Shown one piece after another: positions 27,319-36,206 of a stretch of 64,000 nt of DNA. Within the stretch, counting starts at the first letter, position 1; every line of letters begins with the position of its first letter. The stretch covers positions 62,001-126,000 of the forward strand of contig NZ_JAUSSM010000008.1 in NCBI RefSeq assembly GCF_030812315.1, in the 5' to 3' direction. Both the position numbers and the translations under genes were made by a program. Origin of the DNA: Arthrobacter oryzae. GTDB lineage: Bacteria; Actinomycetota; Actinomycetes; Actinomycetales; Micrococcaceae. Below the pieces are notes generated by a model. It saw only the letters and a program-made list of their open reading frames with translations, was not told where the DNA came from and did not search any database.

Positions 27319-30300
27319 GTGAGCCTTGCCCGTCGCCTGATCTCCGCCGGTTTCAGTGACCTGGACAAGGGGGAGCGGTTCCTCGCTGCCCCTGAACTGG
27401 AAGGGATTGACCAGGAGGCCCTGTTCGCGGGCTTCCATCTTGCCGCCAGCCCGGATACCGCGTTGCAGTCGCTGGTACGGCTGATCGAAAAGCATCCCGA
27501 CCTCCGGAAACTCGCAGCAGCTGACATCGATACGAGCGAGCCGCTGTACCGGGTGCTGGGGGCCTCGGAGGCCCTGGGTGAATTCCTGATCCGACATCCG
27601 GAGCACCTTGACGCCTTCGACGTGGTGGCCAGCCCGGAGCCGGTTCCCGCCGACGCCGGGGAACTCCGTGCCCACCTCCTGCGGTCCGTGCAGGCCGACC
27701 CGAAGGCTCGCAGGCCGGTGGCGGGACTGTCCGGCCCGGAGGCCTACGTTGCGCTGCGGACCGCGTACCGGCGCGGTGTGGTGGACCTGGCCGTCAAGGA
27801 CCTGTGTGCCGCTGATCCCCTGGATTTCATGCCCGCGGCCGGTGCCGAACTGGCCGACCTCGCCGGAGCGGCGATCGAGGCGGCGCTGGCCGTCTCCCGG
27901 GCTGAAGCGGCCGAGCAGTTCTCGGCGTCGGAAGTCGCCGACGTCGGCCTTGCCGTCATCGGCATGGGCAAGTGCGGTGCCCGCGAACTCAATTACATTT
28001 CCGACGTCGACGTCATCTATGTCATCGAAGCGGACGAGCTGGATGACGCACGCGCCAGCACCATCGGGACAGCCCTCGCCACCGGCATTTCCAGGGCCAT
28101 CATGTCTATCGGCCGGGAACCCGGCCTGTGGGAAGTGGATGCAAACCTGCGGCCCGAAGGCAAGTCCGGACCACTGGTGCGGACGCTGGCGTCCCATCAG
28201 AGCTACTACGCGCGGTGGGCCGAAAGCTGGGAGTTCCAGGCACTCCTGAAGGCCCGGACCATCGCCGGCGACGGAGAGCTGGGCGCCCGGTACGAGGCCG
28301 CCGTCCTGCCCCTGATCTGGGGTTCGGCGAACCGGGAAGGATTCGTGGAATCGGTGCAGGCCATGCGCCGCCGGGTCACGGACAACATCCCCGCCGATGA
28401 GGAACAGCGCCAGATCAAACTGGGCCGCGGGGGCCTGCGGGACATCGAATTCACCGTCCAGCTGTTGCAGCTGGTGCACGGAAAGGCCGACGAATCCCTA
28501 CGCCACCGGGACACCACCTCGGCGATTGCCGCGCTCTCGGCCGGCGGCTACATCGGACGGACGGACGCCGCTGAATTCGACCACGCCTACCGATACCTGC
28601 GGCTCCTGGAGCACAGGATCCAGCTTTTCCAGCTGCGGCGCACGCACCTCATGCCGGCCAGGGAAGAGGCCCTTCGTGCCCTCGCAAAGGCCGTGCTGGG
28701 CCCGTTCGCGCGTGAACGGCCGCACCCCGATGCGCTGCTGGCTGCCTGGCAGAAGACTAAGCGGTCCGTTCGGGAACTGCACGAGCGCATCTTCTACCGG
28801 CCGCTCCTGAACACCGCCGCCAAGCTGAGCAGCGAAGACGCGCGGCTGACGCCGGAGGCTGCCCAGGGACGCCTGGCCGCGCTGGGCTACCTGGACCCGC
28901 AGGGGGCAATGCGGCACATCGAGGCGCTCACCGCCGGAGTGAGCCGGCGCGCGGCGCTCCAGCGCCAGCTGCTTCCCATCCTGCTCGGGTGGCTCGCCGA
29001 CGGCGTAGATCCCGACGCCGGGCTGCTGGGTTTCCGCCGCGTCAGCGAGGCGCTGGGAACAACGCACTGGTACCTGGGAATGCTGCGCGACTCGACGGCG
29101 GCCGCCGAGCGGCTGTGCCACGTGCTCTCCAACTCCCGGCTGATCGCCGACCTCCTTGAGGTCTCACCGGAATCCGTGGCCTGGCTGGGGACCGACAAGG
29201 AACTGGCCCCGCTGGAATTCGAGGCGCAGTGGCTGGAAATCACCTCGAAAATGTCGCGGCACGAGAACCCGGAAAGCGCCATGCGGCTCATCCGGCTGAT
29301 CCGGCGCCGGGAAATCCTCAGGGTCGCCATTGCTGACAGCGCCGGCCTGCTGGAGCAGGACCAGGTAGGAGCTGCCCTCGCGGACACGGACCGGGCGGCC
29401 ATCCTGGGCGCACTGCGGGTGGCCGAAGGAATCGTGGCCGCATCGGGCCCGATTAAGACACGCGTCCTGGTGGTTGCCATGGGCCGCCAAGGCGGCCGCG
29501 AGATCGGCTACGGCTCGGACGCGGACGTGATGTACGTTTACCGCGGCCTGCCCGGTGTTCCCGAGGAAGAGGCGCAGAACCAGGCCGCCCAGATCGTGGG
29601 CCACATTTCGAACCTGCTGACCCAGCCGTTGAAGCCGGCCATCCTCGCCGAGCGCGTGCTGATGGTGGACGCTGATTTGCGGCCCGAAGGCAAGAGCGGC
29701 GCCATGGTGCGTTCCCTGGATTCGTACGCGGAATATTACCGCCGGTGGTCGCTCGTCTGGGAAGCGCAGGCTCTGCTGCGTGCACTGCCCGTCGCGGGGG
29801 ACGACGACCTCGCTGCCGACTTTGTGGAGCTGATCGATCCGATCCGATATCCGGCGGAACTGTCGGAGAAGGACGTGCGGGAAATCCGGCGCGTCAAAGC
29901 CAGGGTTGAATCCGAGCGGCTGCCGCGGGGTGCGGATCCCGCGCGGCACCTGAAACTGGGCCGGGGCGGCCTGAGCGACGTCGAATGGCTCGTCCAGCTG
30001 CTGCAGCTGCAGCATGCGGGAAAGCACCCGGAACTGCGGACCACCTCCACCGTGCCGGCGCTGGAAGCCGCCGCCTCCCTGGGGTTCCTGGAGCCGGACG
30101 AGGCGGCGCTACTGGTTCAGGCCTGGCGGCTGGCGAGCCGCATCAGGTCGGCCAATGTGATCTGGACGGGCCGCGCCTCAGACCTCCTGCCGTCCTCGCG
30201 CCGGGACCTGGAAGCCGTGGCGCGCTGGTGCGGCTACCAGCCGGGCAACGCGGCAGCACTCGAAGAGGACTATCTGAGGCTCAGCAGGCGGGCGCGCGCG

Positions 30301-30330
30301 GTTTTCGATCGGGTGTTTTACGGCCAGTAG
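27319..30330 (+). CDS. glnE: GlnE, glutamine synthetase adenylyltransferase/deadenylylase
   Basis: GlnE adds AMP to and removes it from the regulatory tyrosine of GlnA according to nitrogen status. It is 1003 aa with two nucleotidyltransferase domains. The N-terminal deadenylylase half has IGMGKCGARELNYISDVDVIYV (about residue 215), and the C-terminal adenylylase half has VAMGRQGGREIGYGSDADVMYV (about residue 717). Both carry their own helical GlnD-type regions (IKLGRGGLRDIEFTVQLLQL and LKLGRGGLSDVEWLVQLLQL). GTG start with GGGGGCGG nearby. Its target glnA is 1.3 kb downstream on the other strand. Confidence 0.97.
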   Translation: MSLARRLISAGFSDLDKGERFLAAPELEGIDQEALFAGFHLAASPDTALQSLVRLIEKHPDLRKLAAADIDTSEPLYRVLGASEALGEFLIRHPEHLDAFDVVASPEPVPADAGELRAHLLRSVQADPKARRPVAGLSGPEAYVALRTAYRRGVVDLAVKDLCAADPLDFMPAAGAELADLAGAAIEAALAVSRAEAAEQFSASEVADVGLAVIGMGKCGARELNYISDVDVIYVIEADELDDARASTIGTALATGISRAIMSIGREPGLWEVDANLRPEGKSGPLVRTLASHQSYYARWAESWEFQALLKARTIAGDGELGARYEAAVLPLIWGSANREGFVESVQAMRRRVTDNIPADEEQRQIKLGRGGLRDIEFTVQLLQLVHGKADESLRHRDTTSAIAALSAGGYIGRTDAAEFDHAYRYLRLLEHRIQLFQLRRTHLMPAREEALRALAKAVLGPFARERPHPDALLAAWQKTKRSVRELHERIFYRPLLNTAAKLSSEDARLTPEAAQGRLAALGYLDPQGAMRHIEALTAGVSRRAALQRQLLPILLGWLADGVDPDAGLLGFRRVSEALGTTHWYLGMLRDSTAAAERLCHVLSNSRLIADLLEVSPESVAWLGTDKELAPLEFEAQWLEITSKMSRHENPESAMRLIRLIRRREILRVAIADSAGLLEQDQVGAALADTDRAAILGALRVAEGIVAASGPIKTRVLVVAMGRQGGREIGYGSDADVMYVYRGLPGVPEEEAQNQAAQIVGHISNLLTQPLKPAILAERVLMVDADLRPEGKSGAMVRSLDSYAEYYRRWSLVWEAQALLRALPVAGDDDLAADFVELIDPIRYPAELSEKDVREIRRVKARVESERLPRGADPARHLKLGRGGLSDVEWLVQLLQLQHAGKHPELRTTSTVPALEAAASLGFLEPDEAALLVQAWRLASRIRSANVIWTGRASDLLPSSRRDLEAVARWCGYQPGNAAALEEDYLRLSRRARAVFDRVFYGQ

Positions 30331-30402
30331 CCGGGTTCGACGCGGCCGCGGGGCAGATTGGGCGGAGGCACCCGGGGGCTGACACGTGCCCGCGGCCGGT
30401 GC

Positions 30403-30408
30403 TAGTTT
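30403..30408 (+). promoter_or_regulatory. -10 element for a leaderless VOC gene
   Basis: TAGTTT lies 6 nt before the ATG at 30415. No Shine-Dalgarno is present. Confidence 0.55.
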
Positions 30409-30414
30409 GAGCGG

Positions 30415-30834
30415 ATGGCCACGCAACTCTTTCTGAATCTTCCCGTCAAAGACCTTAACCGGTCGGTCGAGTTCTTCACCGCGCTCGGCTTTTCCTTCAA
30501 TCCCGACTTCACCGATGAGAATGCCACCTGCATGATCGTTAATGACGGCGCTTACGTCATGCTGCTGGTGGAAGGCTATTTCAAGACGTTCATTTCCAAG
30601 GGCATAGCGGACACCGGCAGCGCCGCCGAGGCGATCGTGGCATTTTCCGTTGACAGCCGTGATGCCGTTGACGACACCATGCGCAAGGCCCTGGCCGCGG
30701 GCGGCACCCCTTCGCAGGAAGCGCAGGACTACGGGTTTATGTACAACCACAGCTTCCAGGACCCGGACGGCCATCTTTGGGAGGTCTTCTGGATGGACCC
30801 TGCCGGGCCTCCTGCTGAGGCTTCGGCGCCGTAG
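30415..30834 (+). CDS. VOC-fold (glyoxalase/bleomycin resistance-like) protein
   Basis: This 139-aa protein has two βαβββ halves of the vicinal-oxygen-chelate superfamily. It begins ATQLFLNLPVKDLNRSVEFFTALGFSFNP and ends with YNHSFQDPDGHLWEVFWMDP, the glyoxalase-like metal/substrate block containing His and Glu. The YGFMYNHSFQDPDGH pattern fits the lactoylglutathione-lyase-like small VOC proteins. The substrate is unknown. It is a single-gene unit with a leaderless start and a strong terminator. Confidence 0.85.
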   Translation: MATQLFLNLPVKDLNRSVEFFTALGFSFNPDFTDENATCMIVNDGAYVMLLVEGYFKTFISKGIADTGSAAEAIVAFSVDSRDAVDDTMRKALAAGGTPSQEAQDYGFMYNHSFQDPDGHLWEVFWMDPAGPPAEASAP

Positions 30835-30870
30835 CCCCTTCCCCGCCAACCGCCGCGTACTGAACCAGAC

Positions 30871-30914
30871 AACGACGCCGGCCGTCACCTCGACAGGTGG
30901 CGGCCGGCGTCGTT
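30871..30914 (+). terminator. Terminator after the VOC gene
   Basis: A 20-pair stem (30871-30890 with 30895-30914, one G-U wobble) with a CGAC loop, followed by GTTTCT. It lies 36 nt after the stop codon. Confidence 0.8.
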
Positions 30915-30935
30915 GTTTCTGGGTAGGCTCGGTCC

Positions 30936-31451
30936 ATGCCTGATTCCGTGTGGCTCATCGCCCTGAAAGACCTTGACGACGACGCACGGGCCATCAAGCT
31001 CGGCGAAGTCGCAGAACTGGCGCTTGCGGAGGGACAGCAGGACTTCGCGGGGGATCCGCTGCGCATGATGCTCGTGGCGCTGGAAGAGGATTCACGGTAC
31101 CCATATGTGGTGGACGCCGTCGGTGAAGCCGTCGGTGTGTTCACGCTCCAACGCGGGGCGGCTTCGCTGGCCGGCTGGGCTGACGACGACACAGTGTGGC
31201 TCCTACGGGGATTCCTTATCGACCGCGTCCGCCAGGGCCAGGGATTGGGCACCCTGGCAGCTGCTGCCGCCGTCCGGGAGGCGGCAAAACTGACGGCCAG
31301 GCTGGGCGGGGGAGAGACCGGCGTCGTACTTTCCGTCAACGAACGCAACCCCGCCGGGCAGGCGGCATACCGCAAAGCCGGATTTGAAGACCGGGGGCAA
31401 TACCTCGGCGGCAACGCCGGGCCGCAACGTACCATGTACCGGGCGTTCTGA
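30936..31451 (+). CDS. GNAT-family N-acetyltransferase
   Basis: This 171-aa protein has the GNAT acetyl-CoA motif in FLIDRVRQGQGLGTLAAAAAVREAA (R-x-x-G-x-G at about residues 97-107) and a C-terminal NPAGQAAYRKAGFEDRGQYLGG, typical of the family. The N-terminus MPDSVWLIALKDLDDDARAIKLG is not diagnostic. TAGGCT 6 nt before the ATG (30924-30929) suggests a leaderless transcript. The acetyl acceptor is unknown. It is convergent with glnA. Confidence 0.87.
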   Translation: MPDSVWLIALKDLDDDARAIKLGEVAELALAEGQQDFAGDPLRMMLVALEEDSRYPYVVDAVGEAVGVFTLQRGAASLAGWADDDTVWLLRGFLIDRVRQGQGLGTLAAAAAVREAAKLTARLGGGETGVVLSVNERNPAGQAAYRKAGFEDRGQYLGGNAGPQRTMYRAF

Positions 31452-31549
31452 GCCGGCCCGCACGCAGCCGAGGGCGGCCGAGGGCGGCCGCGGCGTCCCG
31501 CTTGATCCCGGCGGAGAGGCGATGCGGTGTATTACCTGCGTTTGGGTAC

Positions 31550-31592
31550 AAAAAAGCCCGCATATGCTGCCGAAGCAGCACATGCGGGCTTT
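31550..31592 (-). terminator. Rho-independent terminator of glnA
   Basis: Read on the minus strand, GCCCGCATGTGCTGC and GCAGCATATGCGGGC form a 15-pair stem (one wobble) with a TTCG tetraloop, followed by TTTTTTG. It lies about 40 nt downstream of the glnA stop. The complementary A-run makes it potentially bidirectional for the GNAT gene. Confidence 0.9.
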
Positions 31593-31629
31593 CTGCGGAC
31601 TACTAAACGCTGTTAGGCCCGCGGTGTGA

Positions 31630-33054
31630 CTAGACGCCGTAGTAGAGCTCGAACTCGTACGGGTTCGGGCGCAGCGACAGCGGACGGATCTCGTTCTCGT
31701 ACTTGTACTCGATCCAGGTGTCGATCAGGTCCTGGGTGAACACGCCGCCGGCCTGGAGGAACTCGTTGTCCTCGGCCAGTGCGTCCAGGGCTTCCTCAAG
31801 GGTGCCCGGAGCCTTGGGGATGTCCTTGGCTTCTTCGGCCGGAAGCTCGTAGAGGTCCTTGTCGATGGGAGCCGGCGGTTCGATGCGGTTGCGGATGCCG
31901 TCAATGCCGGCCATCAGCTGGGCAGCGAATGCCAGGTACGGGTTCGAGGAGGGGTCCGGAGCGCGGAATTCGATGCGCTTGGCCTTCGGGTTGGAACCCG
32001 TGATGGGGATGCGGATACCGGCGGAGCGGTTGCCCTGCGAGTAAACCATGTTGACCGGAGCTTCGAAGCCCTTGACCAGGCGGCGGTAGGAGTTAACCGT
32101 CGGGTTGGTGAAGGCGAGGACAGCGGAGGAGTGCTTCAGCAGGCCGCCGATGTACCAGCGGGCCATGTCGGACAGGCCGGCGTAACCCTTCTCGTCGTAG
32201 AACAGCGGCTCGCCGCCGTTCCACAGCGACTGGTGGCAGTGCATGCCTGAGCCGTTGTCGCCGAAGACCGGCTTGGGCATGAAGGTGACCGACTTGCCCC
32301 AGGCGTCAGCGGTGTTCTTGACGACGTACTTGAACTTCTGCAGGTCATCAGCCGCGTGGGTCAGCGTCGTGAACTTGTAGTTGATCTCAGCCTGGCCGGC
32401 GGAGCCGACCTCGTGGTGGCTGCGCTCGACCTCAAGGCCGGCCTCGTCCAGGGCGACACACATGGCGTCGCGCAGGTCGGCCTGCTTGTCGGTGGGGGAA
32501 ACCGGGAAGTAGCCGCCCTTGACGGGGGTCTTGTAGCCGAGGTTTCCGCCTTCTTCTTCGCGGCCGGTGTTCCAGTGGGCTTCTTCGGAGTCGATCTTGT
32601 AGAAGCTGCCCTGCGGGGAGGACTGGTACTGGACGTTGTCGAACACGAAGAACTCGGCTTCGGGAGCGAAGAATGCGGTGTCCGCAATGCCGGTGGACGC
32701 GAGGTAGGCTTCAGCCTTCTCGGCCACGCCGCGGGGGTCGCGGTGGTACGGGTCGCCGGTGCGGGGGTTCACGATGGAGAAGTTCAGCGCGAGGGTCTTC
32801 TCCATGCGGAACGTGTCCAGGAACGCCGTGGTGACGTCTGGGATGAGCTGCATGTCGGACTCAGCGATGCCCTGGAAACCGCGGATGGACGAACCGTCAA
32901 AGAGCTGGCCATTGATGAAGAAGTCTGCATCAACGCTCTTGGCCGGCACGTTGAAGTGCTGCTGCACGCCAGGAAGATCGGTGAAGCGGATATCGACGAA
33001 TTTAATATCTTCGTCCTTGATGAACTTGAGGACTTCGTCCGCAGTCTTGAACAT
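31630..33054 (-). CDS. glnA: Glutamine synthetase, type I (adenylylatable)
   Basis: This is the main ammonium-assimilating glutamine synthetase. It is 474 aa, full length for GSI-beta. It begins [33 protein letters not shown] and has [34 protein letters not shown] and [13 protein letters not shown]. The C-terminal loop KDLYELP places the adenylylation tyrosine at Y402, the GlnE target. A four-part GlnR-like operator lies 130-170 nt upstream. Third-position GC is very strong, as in highly expressed genes. It is divergent from the RDD gene. Confidence 0.98.
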   Translation of the reverse strand: MFKTADEVLKFIKDEDIKFVDIRFTDLPGVQQHFNVPAKSVDADFFINGQLFDGSSIRGFQGIAESDMQLIPDVTTAFLDTFRMEKTLALNFSIVNPRTGDPYHRDPRGVAEKAEAYLASTGIADTAFFAPEAEFFVFDNVQYQSSPQGSFYKIDSEEAHWNTGREEEGGNLGYKTPVKGGYFPVSPTDKQADLRDAMCVALDEAGLEVERSHHEVGSAGQAEINYKFTTLTHAADDLQKFKYVVKNTADAWGKSVTFMPKPVFGDNGSGMHCHQSLWNGGEPLFYDEKGYAGLSDMARWYIGGLLKHSSAVLAFTNPTVNSYRRLVKGFEAPVNMVYSQGNRSAGIRIPITGSNPKAKRIEFRAPDPSSNPYLAFAAQLMAGIDGIRNRIEPPAPIDKDLYELPAEEAKDIPKAPGTLEEALDALAEDNEFLQAGGVFTQDLIDTWIEYKYENEIRPLSLRPNPYEFELYYGV

Positions 33055-33184
33055 CTATGCTCCTTACGCATAAGTAATAACTGGCTGTAAAGCCATATGG
33101 TCCAGCGCAATCCGACGGCGCGAAAACACAAAAGTGCCCCCGCTCCCAGCTCGCTAGCAACTGTTACCACCCTAGGGACACGGG

Positions 33185-33222
33185 GTTTCCCGTCCGTGTC
33201 CGCTTTGTTTCCGGCAGGTTAC
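33185..33222 (-). promoter_or_regulatory. GlnR-like operator upstream of glnA
   Basis: On the minus strand (33222 to 33185) the sequence reads GTAAC-N6-GAAAC-N6-GACAC-N6-GAAAC. The actinobacterial GlnR consensus is GTNAC-N6-GAAAC repeated with an N6 spacer. Three of the four pentamers match exactly and the third differs at one base. The spacing is exact throughout. The distal end is 168 nt from the glnA start, a place suited to activation. Confidence 0.75.
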
Positions 33223-33327
33223 ATAACCGCCTGATATGTAAACGCTATACGGTGTCCACACTGTGGTCCATCCGCATCCATACTGTGAACTTCGCCGGGC
33301 ACTTTTCAGAGGACTTCCTGCAGCGGA

Positions 33328-33333
33328 TAGTCT
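33328..33333 (+). promoter_or_regulatory. -10 element for a leaderless RDD gene
   Basis: TAGTCT lies 6 nt before the GTG at 33340. No Shine-Dalgarno is present. Confidence 0.55.
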
Positions 33334-33339
33334 TGATCT

Positions 33340-33777
33340 GTGGTTGATCGCAAAGACATAGGCTCGTGGCTCAGTGGTCCGGACACGTCCGGCATTTCCA
33401 AATACCCCGGCGAACGGCTCGGCCTGCCCGAGACGGGACCTGGCTCGATGGCCCGGGCGGGGCGCCGGATCCTTGCCATCTGCGTCGACTGGGGCCTGGC
33501 GCTCCTGATCAGCAACTTCGCCTTCGGCGGCGACCCGTGGGCAACGCTGGCCGTGTTCGCGGCCGAGCAGGCCCTCCTCATCGGAACCCTGGGCTACAGC
33601 ATCGGCCACCGCCTCGTCGGAATCCACGTTGTGCGCCTGGGCGGCGCTCCGGCTGGGCCGCTGGCCGCACTGGTCCGCACCGTACTCCTGTGCCTGGTCA
33701 TCCCGGCGGTCATCTTTGACCCGGATCACCGGGGCCTGCACGACAAGGCAATGAACACCATCCTCGTCCGGATGTAA
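33340..33777 (+). CDS. RDD-family membrane protein
   Basis: This 145-aa protein has the RDD domain: MARAGRRILAICVDWGLALLI carries the Arg and Asp of the name, followed by hydrophobic segments AVFAAEQALLIGTLGYSI and LAALVRTVLLCLVIPAVIF. The C-terminal FDPDHRGLHDKAMNTILVRM is a typical ending ('HDK...T.vv'). The first ~35 residues (DIGSWLSGPDTSGISKYPGERLGLP) are a conserved actinobacterial leader. Homologues sit between glnA and the lipoate genes in related bacteria. Function is unknown; transport is suggested for the family. Confidence 0.88.
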   Translation: MVDRKDIGSWLSGPDTSGISKYPGERLGLPETGPGSMARAGRRILAICVDWGLALLISNFAFGGDPWATLAVFAAEQALLIGTLGYSIGHRLVGIHVVRLGGAPAGPLAALVRTVLLCLVIPAVIFDPDHRGLHDKAMNTILVRM

Positions 33778-33815
33778 CCCGGCCGGACCGGCCGCTGCAG
33801 GGTTGGCCGTTACCG

Positions 33816-33885
33816 GGCGCCGGTTGCAGCCAAGGATCCGGTCAGACCCCGGCGCCGGTTGCAGCCAAGGATCCGGTCAGACCCC
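33816..33885. repeat. Perfect 35-bp tandem duplication
   Basis: Two identical 35-bp units abut at 33816-33850 and 33851-33885, each from GGCGC to ACCCC, followed by another GGCGC. The second unit contains the stop codon of the DUF3817 gene (minus strand, 33877-33879), so the gene end was copied. It looks recent because the copies are identical. Confidence 0.9.
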
Positions 33886-34239
33886 GGCGCTCTCGCGCTC
33901 CCGGGCAACGGACTGTCCGCTGGCGGCCGGGGTCAGGTAACCGCGCTTGCCCGCCCAGCGTTCGAACAGGATCGTGGCGAACGGAAACACCGCGGAGAGC
34001 CCGGCGAAGAACGCCACCAGGAACGGCCACCGCTGCAACCGCCACAGGGCCAGCGCCGCTACGCCGTATCCGATGAACAGGGCACCGTGAACCGGGCCGG
34101 CGATCTCCACACCCAACTCCGACGTCCTGGCCACCCACTTGAAGTACATTCCGGTCAGGAGGGCCGCCCAGCTGAACGCTTCGGCAATGGCGAGTATCCG
34201 GAAGAGACGGATGACGGCGGATTTCGAGGGCAGTTTCAC
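33877..34239 (-). CDS. DUF3817 family membrane protein
   Basis: This 120-aa protein starts at GTG 34239, which has CGGAGAA upstream; an earlier ATG-type start would add a His-rich stretch with no ribosome binding site. It has three hydrophobic segments and the family blocks FRILAIAEAFSWAALLTGMYFKW and GPVHGALFIGYGVAALA, matching YdzA/DUF3817 proteins of unknown function. The C-terminus GYLTPAASGQS is hydrophilic. The stop codon falls in the 35-bp tandem duplication. Convergent with the RDD gene. Confidence 0.87.
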   Translation of the reverse strand: MKLPSKSAVIRLFRILAIAEAFSWAALLTGMYFKWVARTSELGVEIAGPVHGALFIGYGVAALALWRLQRWPFLVAFFAGLSAVFPFATILFERWAGKRGYLTPAASGQSVARERESAGV

Positions 34240-34292
34240 GGTTCTCCGTTTTCGCTCGTGATAGTGGTGCTGGTGGTGGTTGTCCCAAAGCA

Positions 34293-34334
34293 AACGCCCC
34301 GGTTGCCGGCCGGATGGCCGGACGCCGGGGCGTT
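34293..34334 (-). terminator. Hairpin downstream of the DUF4191 gene
   Basis: AACGCCCCGG (34293-34302) pairs with CCGGGGCGTT (34325-34334), with an inner GGCCGG/CCGGCC pairing. It lies 11 nt beyond the stop of the DUF4191 gene on the minus strand. The T-tract is interrupted. Confidence 0.65.
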
Positions 34335-34344
34335 AACGGTGCTG

Positions 34345-35109
34345 CTAGCGGCCGCGGGCGGCTTTGCGATCCGGCCGGGCTTTGTAGGGGTCGATTCCCT
34401 TGGGGATGGGGAGGCGGTTTCCCAGCGAGGAAATGCGCTTGGACACCGCGCTCACTTCAAGCTTGGTGAGTTCCTTGTCCAGCTTGTTCATCTTCTTGGC
34501 GACCTGGCTGATGGGAGTCTGGCCTTCGCCGCGGCCTGTCTCGATCACGTGCACGGTGACGTTGGGCAGGATGCGCGCCAGGCGCTTGCGTTCCGCATCG
34601 ACGAGCGGCCTGACACGGTGCGTGGGGCCCTCACTGACGAGGACGACGCCGGGGCGGCCGATGGCGCGGAATACGGCGTCCTGGGTGCGGGGGTTGACGG
34701 CGACGGGCTGGTCTTCGGTGATCCAGCCGCGCTTCAGCGTGCCGAGGGCGGCGCCGGAGGCACCGGGCTGGTTCTCGATCTGGGCGAAGGCGGCCCGCTC
34801 AGCGCGGCGGGAGAGGATAAGCGTGGCGGCAAGAAGACCAAGCGGGATGCCGATGATCAGGCCCGTGATCCAGTTTTCGAGCAGGTAGCCCACCAGGAAG
34901 CTGACAGCTACGACGCCCAGGAAGGACAGCAGCATGAGCCAGACCACCATGGGATCATGGCGGCGCGTCATCTGGAAGACTTCGTTGATCTGCTTCAGCC
35001 TGCTGGGCTTCTTGACCTTGGCTTCCTTCGGCTTGCGAGAGAAGAGGCCACGCTTCGGAGCGTCGGAGGCTGCCGGAGTCGGTTTGCTGGAATCAGGGGA
35101 ATTCGCCAT
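34345..35109 (-). CDS. DUF4191 membrane protein
   Basis: This 254-aa protein has a basic N-terminus (GLFSRKPKEAKVKKPSRLKQINEVFQMTRRHDP), two membrane helices at about residues 55-100 (VVWLMLLSFLGVVAVSFLVGYLL and ITGLIIGIPLGLLAATLIL), and a soluble C-terminal domain (GWITEDQPVAVNPRTQDAVFRAIGRPGVVLVSEG). This matches the actinobacterial DUF4191 family, encoded beside lipA as in mycobacteria. Function is unknown; the linkage to lipoate and glutamine synthetase genes is conserved. Confidence 0.88.
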   Translation of the reverse strand: MANSPDSSKPTPAASDAPKRGLFSRKPKEAKVKKPSRLKQINEVFQMTRRHDPMVVWLMLLSFLGVVAVSFLVGYLLENWITGLIIGIPLGLLAATLILSRRAERAAFAQIENQPGASGAALGTLKRGWITEDQPVAVNPRTQDAVFRAIGRPGVVLVSEGPTHRVRPLVDAERKRLARILPNVTVHVIETGRGEGQTPISQVAKKMNKLDKELTKLEVSAVSKRISSLGNRLPIPKGIDPYKARPDRKAARGR

Positions 35110-35133
35110 AGTGCCTTAATTCTACGTGATTTA

Positions 35134-35180
35134 TGCCTGAGGGCCGGACGCCGGAGTGCTCCGGTTCCGGCCCTCAGGCA
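35134..35180 (-). terminator. Composite hairpin downstream of lipA
   Basis: TGCCTGAGGGCCGGA (35134-35148) pairs perfectly with TCCGGCCCTCAGGCA (35166-35180), and CCGGAG/CTCCGG forms an inner stem. It lies 19 nt beyond the lipA stop. The tail on the minus strand is weak. Confidence 0.7.
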
Positions 35181-35198
35181 CGTTTGTTACGAAAGACC

Positions 35199-36206
35199 CT
35201 AGGAGTGTGCTGCGATTAGGGAGCTTGCTTCCTGGCGGGTGCTGCCGGAGCTTTCGATGTGGGCGAGTTCTGCGGGGATTTCCCAGCCCTTTTTGCGCAT
35301 TGCGGTGGCCCAGAGCCGGCCGGCGCGGTAGGAGGACCGGACCAGCGGGCCGCTCATGACGCCCAGGAAGCCGATTTCCTCGGCCTCGGTGGCGAGGTCG
35401 ACGAATTCCTGCGGCTTGACCCAGCGGTCCACCGGGAGGTGCCGCTCGGACGGGCGCAGGTACTGGGTGATGGTGATCAGGTCGCAGCCGGCGTCGTGCA
35501 GGTCCTGCAGGGCTTCGGAGATTTCCTCGCGGGTTTCGCCCATGCCCAGGATCAGGTTGGACTTGGTGACCATGCCCAACTTGCGGCCCTGGGTGATGAC
35601 GTCAAGGGAGCGGTCGTAGCGGAACGCCGGGCGGATGCGCTTGAAGATCCTGGGCACGGTTTCGACGTTGTGGGCGAAGACCTCGGGCTTGGAATCGCAG
35701 ATCGCCTCGATGTGTTCGGGCTTGCCGGAGAAGTCCGGGATCAACAGTTCGACGCCGGTGCCGGGGTTCAGTTCGTGGATCTTGCGGACCGTTTCGGCGT
35801 AGAGCCAGACGCCCTCGTCGGCGAGGTCGTCGCGGGCCACGCCGGTGACCGTGGCGTAGCGCAGCTGCATGGCCTGCACAGAGCGGGCCACCTTGGTGGG
35901 TTCGAACATGTCCACCGGGGAGGGCTTGCCGGTGTCGATCTGGCAGAAATCACAGCGCCGGGTGCACTCGGAGCCGCCGATCAGGAAGGTGGCTTCCTTG
36001 TCTTCCCAGCACTCGAAGATGTTCGGGCAGCCGGCCTCCTCACACACGGTGTGGAGGCCTTCCTTCTTGACCAGGTTCTTGAGCTGGACGAACTCCGGGC
36101 CCATCTGGACCTTGGCCTTAATCCAATCCGGCTTACGTTCCACCGGAGTGGCCGCATTTCGCTGCTCAATGCGCAGCATCTTCCGGCCTTCTGGTGCCAG
36201 TGTCAC
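35199..36206 (-). CDS. lipA: Lipoyl synthase
   Basis: This radical-SAM enzyme inserts two sulfurs into protein-bound octanoyl groups to make lipoyl cofactors. It is 335 aa. The auxiliary cluster cysteines are in [16 protein letters not shown], the radical-SAM CxxxCxxC is in [11 protein letters not shown], and RSSYRAG near the C-terminus carries the conserved Ser ligand. The GTG start overlaps the lipB stop, so the two are an operon. Its product modifies the E2 subunit encoded at 44930-46681. Confidence 0.97.
   Translation of the reverse strand: MTLAPEGRKMLRIEQRNAATPVERKPDWIKAKVQMGPEFVQLKNLVKKEGLHTVCEEAGCPNIFECWEDKEATFLIGGSECTRRCDFCQIDTGKPSPVDMFEPTKVARSVQAMQLRYATVTGVARDDLADEGVWLYAETVRKIHELNPGTGVELLIPDFSGKPEHIEAICDSKPEVFAHNVETVPRIFKRIRPAFRYDRSLDVITQGRKLGMVTKSNLILGMGETREEISEALQDLHDAGCDLITITQYLRPSERHLPVDRWVKPQEFVDLATEAEEIGFLGVMSGPLVRSSYRAGRLWATAMRKKGWEIPAELAHIESSGSTRQEASSLIAAHS

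Noticed and set aside
26056-28479. 807-codon open frame on the minus strand opposite glnA2/glnE
   Set aside because: It lies wholly opposite two certain genes, is Gly/His/Val-rich in the way high-GC antisense frames are, and has no family resemblance.
31465-31500. GCCGAGGGCG repeated near the GNAT gene end
   Set aside because: A short GC-rich double repeat; common in high-GC DNA and not linked to any structure.
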